Below, piece by piece: positions 18,863 through 27,084 of a stretch of 64,000 nucleotides of DNA. Within the stretch, counting starts at the first letter, position 1, and each line of letters opens with the position of its first letter. A model generated the notes under the pieces. It did not search any database and was not told where the DNA came from. It worked only from the letters and a program-made list of their open reading frames with translations. Origin of the DNA: Actinomycetota bacterium (GTDB lineage: Bacteria > Actinomycetota > Thermoleophilia > Solirubrobacterales > 70-9); the NCBI GenBank assembly GCA_018268415.1, contig JAFDWO010000134.1, positions 1 to 64,000 of the forward strand. The letters are read 5' to 3'. The position numbers were made by a program, and so were the translations under genes.

Positions 18863-19786
18863 TCAGTCGGCCAGGCCGCGCAGACGTCCGATCAGGTCGA
18901 GGTACGTCGACAGGCTGGTGTTGGCGCGGTCGAAGGTGACGTCGAAGAACAGCCGCTCGATGCCCGCGTCCCGCAGCACCTCGACGTCTTCGCCCACCTG
19001 CTGCCAGTTGCCGATCCCGATCGGGCGGTCCTCGTCGGTGATCCGGGCCTCGGAGAGCTGGACGTTGCAGCGGACCACCGTCGGCAGGTCGGCCCCGGCC
19101 CGGCCGGCGTCGTCGGCGGCGCGGCGGAACTCATCGCGCATCGCGACGATCGCCGCGGCGGGAGCGCAACAGCCGGTGAAGCCGTCCGCCAGCCGGCCGC
19201 CGCGCCGCAGCGCGGCGCCGCTGAACGCCCCCATGTAGAGCGGCGGGTGCGGCGCCTGCACCGGCTTCGGGCCGAAGACGGACGCCGGGACGTCGACGAA
19301 CTCGCCATGGAACTCGACCGGGTCGGTGCCCCAGAGGGCCTTCAGCGCCTCGATGTACTCGGCGCTCATCCGGCCGCGGGTCCCGAACGGCACCCCCGCC
19401 GCCTCGAACTCGTCCTCGGACCAGCCGACCCCGATGCCGACGTCGAGCCGGCCGTCGCTCAGCTGGTCGACCGTCGCCAGCCGCTTCGCCAGCAACGCGG
19501 GCGAGTAGAACGGGAGGTTGAGGACGCTGACGCCGAGCCGCACGCGCTCGGTCAGCGCGGCGACGTAGGTGAGCACCGAGAGGTGCTCGTAGACCGTGTC
19601 GTACTGGGGCTCCAGGCGGCCGTCCGGGGTGGGCGGATAGGGCGTCTTCGGGTCGACCGCCTTGATCAGCCGGTCCAGCGTCCAGACCGAGTCGTAGTCG
19701 AGCGCCTCCGCCGCCAGCGCGGCGGCGCGGATGTTGGCCCGGCTCGCGACCGGACCGACGTGCGGGAGGGCGATACCCAGTTCCAT
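18863..19786 (-). CDS. Luciferase-like (LLM class) flavin-dependent oxidoreductase
   Basis: 307 aa TIM-barrel monooxygenase of the luciferase-like family. Typical strings are VWTLDRLI, RVRLGVSVLNLPFYSPALLAKRLATVDQLSDGRLDVGIGVGWSEDEFEAAGVPF, and APHPPLYMGAFS. It may use F420 or reduced FMN; the nearby flavin reductase gene favours FMN. It is the last gene of the LLM-BKACE-cyclase-LLM operon, 42 bp after the cyclase gene. Confidence 0.88.
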   Translation of the reverse strand: MELGIALPHVGPVASRANIRAAALAAEALDYDSVWTLDRLIKAVDPKTPYPPTPDGRLEPQYDTVYEHLSVLTYVAALTERVRLGVSVLNLPFYSPALLAKRLATVDQLSDGRLDVGIGVGWSEDEFEAAGVPFGTRGRMSAEYIEALKALWGTDPVEFHGEFVDVPASVFGPKPVQAPHPPLYMGAFSGAALRRGGRLADGFTGCCAPAAAIVAMRDEFRRAADDAGRAGADLPTVVRCNVQLSEARITDEDRPIGIGNWQQVGEDVEVLRDAGIERLFFDVTFDRANTSLSTYLDLIGRLRGLAD

Positions 19787-19828
19787 GCTGTCCCCTTTCG
19801 GTGCCGCGCCGGGCGGCGCGCTCGGTGG

Positions 19829-20794
19829 CTAGAAGATCGCGACGGGGGCCCCTGGACCCCCGGCCGCCCCCCGGAACGGCACCGGGGGGGCGACGATCAT
19901 GAACTGATAGCGCCGGCGGGCGGCGCACTGGCGGGCCAGCTGGTCGAGCTGGAACATCTCGCCGAGCAGGAGGCCCATGTAGACGATGCTGACGATGTGG
20001 AAGGGCTGGTAGCTGTCGACCAGCTCGTTGGGACGGACCTCGACCCCCCAGGTATCGGTGGCGACCGCCGCGACCTGCCGCTCGGCCAGCCAGGGGACGG
20101 TGAAGAGGCTGAGCCCGGGGGCCGCGCCGCCCGCGAACTCACCCCAGCCCTCGCGCAGGCAACGGCCCATCTGGCCGGTCCTGATCAGGAGGACGTCGCC
20201 GGGTTCGATCTCCACCCCGCCGAACTCCGCCGCCAGGTCGAGGACCGTGTCGGTGATCGCGAAGCCGTCCTCGAGGTACTCGACCCCGAGGGCCGCCGGG
20301 AGGTCGAGCAGCACCCCGCGCCCCGCCACCCGGTCGGCGAGGGTCTCCAGGCCGCAGCGCGAGGCGCCCTCGGCGCTCACCGCGGTGGCCGCGAACCCGT
20401 TGTACATCTGGCCCTCGTGGAAGACGTGGGCGAGGCCGTCCCAGTGGGTGCCGGAGTGCAGGTGCAGAACCACGGTGTCGTCGGCGAAGCCGACCCCGTG
20501 CGGGAACTCGGCCCCGTTCCAGCGTTGTAGCCCGGCCGCGTGGTCGGCGCCGGTGGAGGTCGAGTAGCGGAGGCAGTTGAAGCGGCCGTTCGCGCCGCGC
20601 TGCGGCCCGTCCTGGCTGAAGGGCAGGCAGAGCGAGACCGTCTCCCCGGTGGCGACGAGGTCGGCGGCGGCGCGCAGCCGCTCGGGCCCGATCAGGTTCA
20701 GCGTCCCGAGCTCGTCGTCCTCGCCCCACCGTCCCCAGTTCGAGTACCGCCGGGCGAGGTCGGCGATCGGGTCGTCTGCCTGGCCGGCGGGCAT
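19829..20794 (-). CDS. Cyclase-family metal-dependent hydrolase
   Basis: 321 aa, cyclase superfamily (kynurenine formamidase / isatin hydrolase type). The metal-binding signature HSGTHWDGLAHV (about residue 108) matches H-x-G-T-H-x-D-x-x-x-H. Other family strings: DDELGTLNLIGPERLRAA and VEIEPGDVLLIRTGQ. Members hydrolyse amide or lactam bonds of N-heterocycle-derived compounds. ATG at 20794 lies 2 bp after the BKACE stop codon; the longer frame to 21223 is spurious. Confidence 0.9.
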   Translation of the reverse strand: MPAGQADDPIADLARRYSNWGRWGEDDELGTLNLIGPERLRAAADLVATGETVSLCLPFSQDGPQRGANGRFNCLRYSTSTGADHAAGLQRWNGAEFPHGVGFADDTVVLHLHSGTHWDGLAHVFHEGQMYNGFAATAVSAEGASRCGLETLADRVAGRGVLLDLPAALGVEYLEDGFAITDTVLDLAAEFGGVEIEPGDVLLIRTGQMGRCLREGWGEFAGGAAPGLSLFTVPWLAERQVAAVATDTWGVEVRPNELVDSYQPFHIVSIVYMGLLLGEMFQLDQLARQCAARRRYQFMIVAPPVPFRGAAGGPGAPVAIF

Positions 20795-20796
20795 CG

Positions 20797-21738
20797 CTAG
20801 GCGGCGATCGCGGTCGCCCCGGCGCCCTTCAGCGCCAGCATCCGGCGCGCCTCCGCGGGGCTCGCCGGCTCCATCGACAGCTCGCGGAGGATGCGGACGA
20901 TCTTCTCGACCTGCTGGGCGTTGGTCTCGGCGAGGCGGCCGCGTTCGAGGTAGATGCTGTCCTCCAGGCCGACCCTGACGTGTCCGCCGAGGAGCGCCGA
21001 CTGGGTGGCGAGGCGCGTCTGGTGGCGCCCGGCGCCGATCACCGAGAGGAGATAGTCGTCGCCGAAGAGCCGGTCCGCCACCGCCTTCATGTGCATCAGG
21101 TTGGTGGCCTCGGCGGCGATCCCGCCGAGCACGCCCATCACCGCCTGGAGAAAGAGCGGCGGCTTCAACACGCCCGCCTCGAGGAAGTGGGCCACCGTGT
21201 ACAGGTGGCCGACGTCGTAGCACTCGAGCTCGAACCGGGTCCCGAGGGCGCCGACGCCGGCGACGATCGCCTCGATGTCGGCGAAGGTGTTCTTGAACAC
21301 GTAGTCGCGGGTTTCCTCGATGTAGGGGCGTTCCCAGTCGTGGACGAACTCGGTGAGGTTGCGCAGCAGCGGGAAGGTGCCGAAGTTGAGGCTCCCCATG
21401 TTGAGCGAGCAGAGCTCCGGCGCAAAGCGCCGGACCGCGGCCAGGCGCCGGTCCATCGGCATCCCCTGGCCGCCCCCGGTCGAGAGGTTGATCACCGCAT
21501 CACAGCCCGCAGCGATCTCGGGCAGGAAGCGGGCGAAGACCTCGGGGTCGGCGGTCGGCCTGCCGTCCTCGGGATCACGGGCGTGGAGGTGGAGGATCGC
21601 CGCCCCGGCACCCGCCGCGCCGACCGCCGCGGCGGCGATCTGCTCGGGGGTGACCGGCAGGTGCGGGGTCTGTGCCGGCACGTGCATCGCGCCGGTGACG
21701 GCACAGCTGACGATCACCACCTCGCCTTTGCTCGACAT
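20797..21738 (-). CDS. Beta-keto acid cleavage enzyme (BKACE, DUF849)
   Basis: 313 aa, full length for the 3-keto-5-aminohexanoate cleavage family. Visible: ILHLHARDPEDGRP (metal-binding HLHARDP, about residue 48), NLSTGGGQGM, and VRVGLEDSIYLERG with the metal-ligand Glu. The family cleaves a beta-keto acid with acetyl-CoA to acetoacetate and an acyl-CoA. In this cluster it would act late, after ring opening. It follows the LLM gene by 15 bp. Confidence 0.93.
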   Translation of the reverse strand: MSSKGEVVIVSCAVTGAMHVPAQTPHLPVTPEQIAAAAVGAAGAGAAILHLHARDPEDGRPTADPEVFARFLPEIAAGCDAVINLSTGGGQGMPMDRRLAAVRRFAPELCSLNMGSLNFGTFPLLRNLTEFVHDWERPYIEETRDYVFKNTFADIEAIVAGVGALGTRFELECYDVGHLYTVAHFLEAGVLKPPLFLQAVMGVLGGIAAEATNLMHMKAVADRLFGDDYLLSVIGAGRHQTRLATQSALLGGHVRVGLEDSIYLERGRLAETNAQQVEKIVRILRELSMEPASPAEARRMLALKGAGATAIAA

Positions 21739-21753
21739 GAGCGGTCCCCCGGC

Positions 21754-23034
21754 TCAGGCGTTGGCGCTGTCCGCGGTCGCGTAGGTGGTGAGCTCGTCGA
21801 GCGCCGGCTTGACGTGCTCCATGAACACTTCGAGGTTGCGGACGACGCTGTCGTAGGGCATCTGCGCGTAGTGGAAGATCAGGACCGCGTACTCGGCCGG
21901 CAGCTCTTCCCACTGGGCGACGAACTGGTCACGGATTTCGTCCGCCGTGCCGTGCGTCCAGAGGCCACAGTCGATCACCGACTGGACCGGGTCGTCGGGG
22001 TTGTAGGCCATGTGCGGGGTGAGCGGCTGGTAGAGGTTTTTGTACATCTCCGCGTCATAATCGGCGATCGCCTGGCGGGCGTCCTGCTCGGAGTCGCCGA
22101 CCTGCATCCAACGGACCAGCGCCTGGTTCTGGCCCAGGGCGAAGTCGAATCCTGCTTCGCGGGCGCGTTCGGCGTAGACGCCGCCGAACTTGCCGGCGCG
22201 ACCGGAGCCGGAGAAGTAGGCGGGGATGAAGCCGCGGCCGCCGCAGTACTCGACCGTTTCGAGGCTGGCGGCGGAGGCGACGAACACCGGCGGGTGCGGC
22301 CGCGTGTAGGGAGCCGGGACCACGCTGACCTTGTGCAGTCGGCCGTCCTCGCCGATCTCTCCGGGGGCGCCGAGGCGGCTGCTCGGATCGCGCATCCCCC
22401 AGTCGATTCCCTCGTCGTAGGGGAACGGGACCTCCCAGCGCTCGGAGCGGTAGTTGAAGGAGTCCTCGGTCCAGGCCTTCAGCACCAGGTCGATGTGCTC
22501 CTCGAAGACTTCGCGGTTGACCTGGTCGATGCTGGTCTCTTCGGCGAGCCGCTCGGTCGACATCGCCTCGCGCTCGGCGTCGTCCATGCCGGCCGGGGAG
22601 AGGGTCGCGCGCACCCCGTAGTGCTGGCCGAGGACGTTGGTCCAGCGCGACTGGTAGCCGCGCGAGAAGCCGACGAAGGAGCGGCCACCGGTCAGGTGGT
22701 CGATCATCGCGGTCTCCTCGGCGACCCGGAACGGGTTCTGGGCGCTCATCGTGTAGCCGAGCGAACCGATCCGGATGCGGTCGGTGACGCCGGCCCAGTT
22801 GGCGTTGAGGACGCTGGGGCTGGGCCCGACCTCGTAGCCCTCGGAGTGGAAGTGGTGCTCGATGCAGGAGGCTCCCCAGAACCCGAGCCGCTCGGCCTCC
22901 TTGACCAGGCCGGTGACCCCGTGGACGACCTCCTGGTAGCGCTCGGAGTTGCGTCCGAGGGGCCGCAGTTCAGCCCTTTCCTCCTCGCTCTTGGCGGGAA
23001 TCGTCGGATAGAGCTGAAGGATCGGCTTGATCAT
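21754..23034 (-). CDS. Luciferase-like (LLM class) flavin-dependent monooxygenase
   Basis: 426 aa, longer than the 307-aa paralogue and more like alkanal/ring-cleaving monooxygenases. Features: GFWGASCIEHHFHSEGYE, RIRIGSLGYTMSAQNPFRVAEETAMIDHLTGGRSFVGFSRGY, and HPPVFVASAASLETVEYCGGRG. The ATG at 23034 has AAGGGG upstream; an earlier in-frame start at 23115 would run through the promoter motif region. First gene of its operon and divergent from the GAF-PucR regulator gene. Confidence 0.9.
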   Translation of the reverse strand: MIKPILQLYPTIPAKSEEERAELRPLGRNSERYQEVVHGVTGLVKEAERLGFWGASCIEHHFHSEGYEVGPSPSVLNANWAGVTDRIRIGSLGYTMSAQNPFRVAEETAMIDHLTGGRSFVGFSRGYQSRWTNVLGQHYGVRATLSPAGMDDAEREAMSTERLAEETSIDQVNREVFEEHIDLVLKAWTEDSFNYRSERWEVPFPYDEGIDWGMRDPSSRLGAPGEIGEDGRLHKVSVVPAPYTRPHPPVFVASAASLETVEYCGGRGFIPAYFSGSGRAGKFGGVYAERAREAGFDFALGQNQALVRWMQVGDSEQDARQAIADYDAEMYKNLYQPLTPHMAYNPDDPVQSVIDCGLWTHGTADEIRDQFVAQWEELPAEYAVLIFHYAQMPYDSVVRNLEVFMEHVKPALDELTTYATADSANA

Positions 23035-23126
23035 CTGGTGAACCCCTTCGTCGGCATGCGGACAGTCGATTTCGATCCCTGTCCCCTGGTGGTCCGCCGT
23101 ATTTACGCGGTTCACCTTCGACGATT

Positions 23127-23151
23127 CAATGTCTTGCGAGACAAAGAATGG
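23127..23151. promoter_or_regulatory. Putative operator between LLM operon and GAF-PucR regulator
   Basis: CAATGTCTTGCGAGACAAAG... contains the inverted repeat TGTCT-TGCG-AGACA and closely matches 18789-18814 (CAATGTC, GAGAC, AAAGAA, ATGG in the same order). The divergent gap 23035-23196 contains no other gene. The adjacent regulator is the natural candidate for binding both sites. Confidence 0.6.
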
Positions 23152-23184
23152 GGCGTTTCGTTAGCTGACTCGTCAAGCCAAGGC

Positions 23185-23190
23185 TATGAT
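23185..23190 (+). promoter_or_regulatory. -10 box of leaderless GAF-PucR gene
   Basis: TATGAT ends 6 nt before the GTG at 23197; no Shine-Dalgarno sequence is present. This fits a leaderless transcript. Confidence 0.5.
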
Positions 23191-23196
23191 CGCCGT

Positions 23197-25062
23197 GTGC
23201 CGAGCCTTCCCCGGACCGAGCTGCCGACCTTTCACGAGGTGCTGCAGAGCCTCGGGCGTCGCGCCCCGCTGGAGGAGACGCTGGACACGATCGCGACGCA
23301 CGTCACCGAGGTCATCCGGTTCAGCTTCTGCGCGATCATCCTGCCCGACCCCGATGGCCGCCGGGTGCACCTGAAGGGCGCCCACGCGCTGCCGGATCGC
23401 TATGCGAGCAGGCTGAACGAGATCCACCTGGCGCCGATCGGATCGGGCGAAAACGCCGGCTCGCCGACGCAGCGGGCGATGGAGGGCGGGCGGACCGTCG
23501 TCCTCGACGACGTGCTCGACGATCCCTCGTTCGCCCCCTGGACCGGGATGGCCGAAGAATTCGGCTATCGCTCCCTGGTCTCGGTGCCGTTGGTCGCGCA
23601 GGGCGCGGTGATCGGCGTCCTCAACGGCTACTCGCGGGTGCCGCGCCACTTCACCGAGACCGAGCTGGCGGCGGTCGAGACGCTCGCCGCGCAGGCCGCG
23701 ATCGCGATCCACCTCGCGACCCTGGTCGACGAACAGGAGGCGACGATCGACACGCTGCGCCGGGTCAACGACGAACTCGAGCACCAGCGGCAGATCCTCG
23801 AGCGCTCGCACGAGATCCACCTGCGGCTGACCGACGCGGTGATCGAAGGAGCAGACTTCCGCGCCGTCGCCGAGACGCTGTCCGGGCTGATCGACCGCCC
23901 GGTGGCGGTGATCGACGCGGGCGGCAGGACGATCTGCACCTCGGACGAGGGCGAGGCGGAGAGCCTCGAAGCCCTGGTCGCCACCGCGATGCCCCTCCTC
24001 CGCCAGGACGGAAGCGCGGCCTCGGGCAAGACGCACGCGGTGCCGATCGACGGGACCGTCGCCGTGGTGGGGCGGATCGCGATCGGTGCCGAGCTGCTCG
24101 GTTACGTGGTCGTCGCGGGCGGCGATGAGCGCGAGGGGGCGCTCGACGAACGGGCGGTCGAGCACGCCGCCACGGTCCTCGCCCTGGAGATCGTCAAGGA
24201 GCGGGTCGCCCGGGCCACCGAGGAGCGGCTGCGCGCGGACTTCATCTTCGACCTCGTCCACGGCCGCGACGACGTCGGCCGGCGGGCCGGCGAACGGGCC
24301 CGCCACTACGGCATGTCGCTGGAGGAGCCGCACCGGGTCATGGTGGTCGAACTCTGCGACTGGGCCGGGCACCTGCGGCGGTTGGAGCTCTCCGAGGAGG
24401 GCGGCCGCAGCCTCAAGCAGCGGCTCCTGCGACTGATCGACGACGTCCTCGCCGAGAGGGCGCCGGGCTCGCTCTCCAGCACCGTCGGCGACCAGATCAC
24501 GATCGCCGCCCCGACCGGCTCACACGCCGACGAGGTCGAGTACCTGAAGAAGGTCCGCGACGACGTCGCCCGCCGCGCCGGTCGCCTCGCCCCGGCGCTG
24601 CGGATCGTCGCCGGCATCGGCAGCCCCACCCCCGCCCCGGGCTCCTTCGCCTCCTCCTACCAGGAGGCCATCCAGTGCCTCGAGCTCCTCAACCGCCTCG
24701 GCGACTCCGCCGACGCCCTCGCGGTCGAGGAGCTGGGCGTCCTCCGCCTCCTCCTCGACACCAAGAACCCCGAGGAGCTCCGCGCCTTCGCCCGCCGCAC
24801 CCTCGGCCCGGCCCTCGAACGCGACGAGAAGAACGACGGCGCCCTCGTCTCCACCCTCTTCGCCTACATCGACCGCAGCTGCGACGTCCGCACCACCGCC
24901 ACCGAGCTCTACGTCCACGCCAACACCGTCAAGTACCGCCTCGCCAAAGTCGAAGAGGTCTGCGGCCTCGACCTGAAGGACCCGAACGACCTCCTGAAAG
25001 CAAAGATCTCCCAGCTCGTCCTGAAGCTGACGAGCCCGGGGGTGGCCTCGAGAGTGGCATAG
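23197..25062 (+). CDS. GAF-domain PucR-type transcriptional regulator
   Basis: 621 aa. An N-terminal GAF domain (about residues 25-180, VIRFSFCAIILPDPDGRR...GYRSLVSVPLVAQGAVIGVLNGYS) is followed by a short coiled linker. A central PucR-type region (GGD-like) and a C-terminal PucR HTH (RTTATELYVHANTVKYRLAKVEEVCG, about residues 570-600) follow. The reading frame is open far upstream, but homology begins at the GTG at 23197, just after a TATGAT box. Divergent from the LLM operon; probably senses a pathway intermediate through GAF. Confidence 0.92.
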   Translation: MPSLPRTELPTFHEVLQSLGRRAPLEETLDTIATHVTEVIRFSFCAIILPDPDGRRVHLKGAHALPDRYASRLNEIHLAPIGSGENAGSPTQRAMEGGRTVVLDDVLDDPSFAPWTGMAEEFGYRSLVSVPLVAQGAVIGVLNGYSRVPRHFTETELAAVETLAAQAAIAIHLATLVDEQEATIDTLRRVNDELEHQRQILERSHEIHLRLTDAVIEGADFRAVAETLSGLIDRPVAVIDAGGRTICTSDEGEAESLEALVATAMPLLRQDGSAASGKTHAVPIDGTVAVVGRIAIGAELLGYVVVAGGDEREGALDERAVEHAATVLALEIVKERVARATEERLRADFIFDLVHGRDDVGRRAGERARHYGMSLEEPHRVMVVELCDWAGHLRRLELSEEGGRSLKQRLLRLIDDVLAERAPGSLSSTVGDQITIAAPTGSHADEVEYLKKVRDDVARRAGRLAPALRIVAGIGSPTPAPGSFASSYQEAIQCLELLNRLGDSADALAVEELGVLRLLLDTKNPEELRAFARRTLGPALERDEKNDGALVSTLFAYIDRSCDVRTTATELYVHANTVKYRLAKVEEVCGLDLKDPNDLLKAKISQLVLKLTSPGVASRVA

Positions 25063-25130
25063 AGAGGGACCGGGCCGGCGGCCCCGCCTCAAGCTGTCGC
25101 CCGGACGCCCGAGGGACCCGGCCGTCACGG

Positions 25131-25182
25131 ACGCGCTGCGTGCCTTTTCCACCCCATACGGTGGAAAAGACACGCAGCGCGT
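25131..25182. repeat. 23-bp stem hairpin, GCTGCGTG type
   Basis: Left arm 25131-25153 and right arm 25160-25182 pair over 23 bp with a single mismatch around the 6-nt loop CCATAC. An imperfect relative lies at 60139-60180 in the opposite orientation. It follows the GAF-PucR stop codon by 68 bp and may act as a terminator. Confidence 0.8.
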
Positions 25183-25322
25183 CTCCGGGCCTTCCTTTCG
25201 GACCCGGGGACGGACGAAAGGATCCGGGAAGGGTGACGTTCCCGGCTTCTTCGTCACGGATCGGGGCGAGGTGTGGCCTCTCTCCCGCGGGACCGTGACG
25301 GGAGTCCTGCCTCCTACCTTCC

Positions 25323-25376
25323 CCCGGGCGCCTCATGGCGCTCACAGCCTGCCAGGAGCGCCATGAGGCGCCCGGG
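25323..25376. repeat. 54-nt hairpin element, copy 2
   Basis: Identical over all 54 nt, including the loop, to the copies at 21-74 and 46230-46283. Confidence 0.9.
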
Positions 25377-25437
25377 AGGTGACTCGCACGGGTGGGGCGG
25401 CCGGGGCCGGGTCCGTCCTTCTCGGCGGCCCGTCCCT

Positions 25438-25482
25438 TCCGCTGTTCCTTATGGTCCCCCGGGGACCATAAGGAACAGCGGA
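25438..25482. repeat. 45-nt near-perfect palindrome
   Basis: Arms of 22 bp (TTCCTTATGGTCCCC and its complement at the core) flank one central C. It lies 68 bp beyond the thioesterase stop codon, between that gene and the 54-nt hairpin. Possible terminator for the hut operon. Confidence 0.75.
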
Positions 25483-25549
25483 GCGGTCCCGGGAGGGTGG
25501 GGCGGCCGGGGATCGCGGATCGCGTCCGTCTTCCGTCACACGCGGTGGG

Positions 25550-25966
25550 TCAGGTGGCCAGCGCTTCGCGCTTGCGGGCGATGCGGCGGTCGATGCGCTC
25601 GGTCTCGACCACGAAGCGCTCGTGGGTGGCGGTGGAGATCTCCTCGAGGGAATCGCGGGCGGTGAGGTCGAAGGTCACGCGGGGGCCCTCGACGGCGGTG
25701 ATCGTCGCGCGGATCCGGACCTCGGCGCCGAGGGGGGTCGGGGCGAGGTGGGTCATGGTGACGGCGGTGCCGACGCTGTGGAGGCCGTCGGTGAGCGACG
25801 GGGCGAGGGCCGCGAGGGCGGCGTCCTCGAGCCAGCCGACCAGGGCGGGCGTGCCGAGGACGTAGACGCCCTCGTTGCCGAAGGCGTGGGCGGTATCACG
25901 GTCGCCGACGGTGCGGGAGATCTCGGCGGTGGCCCCGAGCCGAGCGACGCCCAGCGGCTCGCTCAC
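25550..25966 (-). CDS. FlK-like hot-dog thioesterase
   Basis: 138 aa hot-dog fold protein of the fluoroacetyl-CoA thioesterase-like group. The Thr/Glu/His catalytic set seems present (GTPALVGWLEDAAL and THLAPTPLGAEV). It overlaps hutF by 4 bp as the last gene of the hut operon. Why a thioesterase is coupled to histidine degradation is not clear; it may hydrolyse a CoA side product or detoxify. Confidence 0.8.
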   Translation of the reverse strand: MSEPLGVARLGATAEISRTVGDRDTAHAFGNEGVYVLGTPALVGWLEDAALAALAPSLTDGLHSVGTAVTMTHLAPTPLGAEVRIRATITAVEGPRVTFDLTARDSLEEISTATHERFVVETERIDRRIARKREALAT

Positions 25967-27084
25967 CCTCGCACCGCCCCGGGCGGCAGCACCGCGTCGG
26001 CGCCGGCGCAGGTGGCCAGGGCCAGGGTGAGGTCCTCGCCGGTGACGCCCGCGAGGCGCGGGTGCGCAGTGTCGAGGTCGACGACGAGGCCGCGCTCGAG
26101 GCCGAGGCTGGCGAGGCCGGCGCGCTGCAGCTCGCCCCAGAGGTCACCGACGCGGGCCAGGAGGCCGTGGCGGGTGAGGCGCTCGCGCCGCGAGCCGGTC
26201 TCCAGCTCGCGGACCTCCTCGAAGGGGTCGATGACGACGTTCGAGTCGCTGCCGATCGCCAGCCGCACCCCGGCGTCGTGATAATCCAGCGCCCGGATCC
26301 AGCCATCGCCGAGGTTGCCCTCGGTGGTCGGGCAGGAGGCGACGATCGTGTCGGAGTCGGCGATCCGGGCGATGTCCTCGGGGTCGACGTGGATGCCGTG
26401 GATGATCGTCGTCCGCTCGCCGAGGAAGCCGGTCCGGCGCAGCAGCTCGGCGGGGGAGCAACCGTGCTCGGCGCGGCACTCCTCGAGCTCGCGGGGCTGC
26501 TCGTGGGCGTGGACGTGACGGACGAGGCCGTGCGCGTCGGCGTAGGCGGCGATCTCCCCCAGCCACTCGCCCGGGACCGCCCGGACGCTGTGGGCGGCGA
26601 TCCCCACCGACACGCCGTCACGGCCCTCGGCCCAGAGGCGGAGGGCGTCGACGCGGGCGAGGAAGCTCTCGACGTCACGGTCGCAGAAGCGGCGCTGCCC
26701 CGGGGCGACCTCGATCCCGTAGCCACCACGGTTGTAGGCGGCGGGCAGCAGGACGATCGGCAGGCCGACCGCCTCGGCGGCTTCCGCGACCGCGAAGGCC
26801 ATCGCGTTCGGCTCCTCGTAGGAACTCCCGTCGCGCCGGTGGTGGACGTAATGGAACTCGCCGACGGCCCCGTACCCGGCCGCGCGCATCTCCCCGTAGG
26901 CCCGTTCGGCGACATCGCGGATGGCCTCTGGATCGAGCCGGTCGGCGGCGGCGAACATCGCCGTCCGCCAGCTCCAGAAGTCGTCGTCGGGACGGCTCGG
27001 GCGCTCGGCCACCCCGCGCATGTCGCGCTGGAAGGCGTGCGAGTGCACGTTCACCATCGCCGGGATCCGCAGCGGCCCGCTCAT
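25963..27084 (-). CDS. hutF: Formimidoylglutamate deiminase HutF
   Basis: 373 aa, amidohydrolase superfamily. Metal-site motifs: NVHSHAFQRDMRG at the very N-terminus, HVHAHEQPRELEEC, IHGIHV and IGSDSN. Converts N-formimino-glutamate to N-formylglutamate plus ammonia. It lacks the N-terminal composite domain (about 60-80 residues) of usual 450-aa HutF; the ATG at 27084 overlaps the M20 gene stop by 4 bp and the upstream frame has no homology. Confidence 0.88.
   Translation of the reverse strand: MSGPLRIPAMVNVHSHAFQRDMRGVAERPSRPDDDFWSWRTAMFAAADRLDPEAIRDVAERAYGEMRAAGYGAVGEFHYVHHRRDGSSYEEPNAMAFAVAEAAEAVGLPIVLLPAAYNRGGYGIEVAPGQRRFCDRDVESFLARVDALRLWAEGRDGVSVGIAAHSVRAVPGEWLGEIAAYADAHGLVRHVHAHEQPRELEECRAEHGCSPAELLRRTGFLGERTTIIHGIHVDPEDIARIADSDTIVASCPTTEGNLGDGWIRALDYHDAGVRLAIGSDSNVVIDPFEEVRELETGSRRERLTRHGLLARVGDLWGELQRAGLASLGLERGLVVDLDTAHPRLAGVTGEDLTLALATCAGADAVLPPGAVRG

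Larger units (their letters stand above)
25063..25549. repeat. Convergent intergenic region with mosaic hairpin modules
   Basis: No gene. From left to right: a 23-bp hairpin (25131-25182), a module reading CCGGGAAGGGTGACGTTCCC then TTCGTCACGGATCGGGGCG and GTGTGGCCTCTC (25224-25291), the 54-nt hairpin (25323-25376), and a palindrome (25438-25482). The middle module is repeated at 46087-46140 and, in reverse, around 45700-45760. The region 25131-25240 is also similar, in reverse orientation, to 60085-60190. Confidence 0.75.

Noticed and set aside
20980-23196. Long plus-strand open frame upstream of the GAF-PucR gene
   Set aside because: It is antisense to the BKACE and LLM genes and has no homology; recognisable protein starts at 23197.
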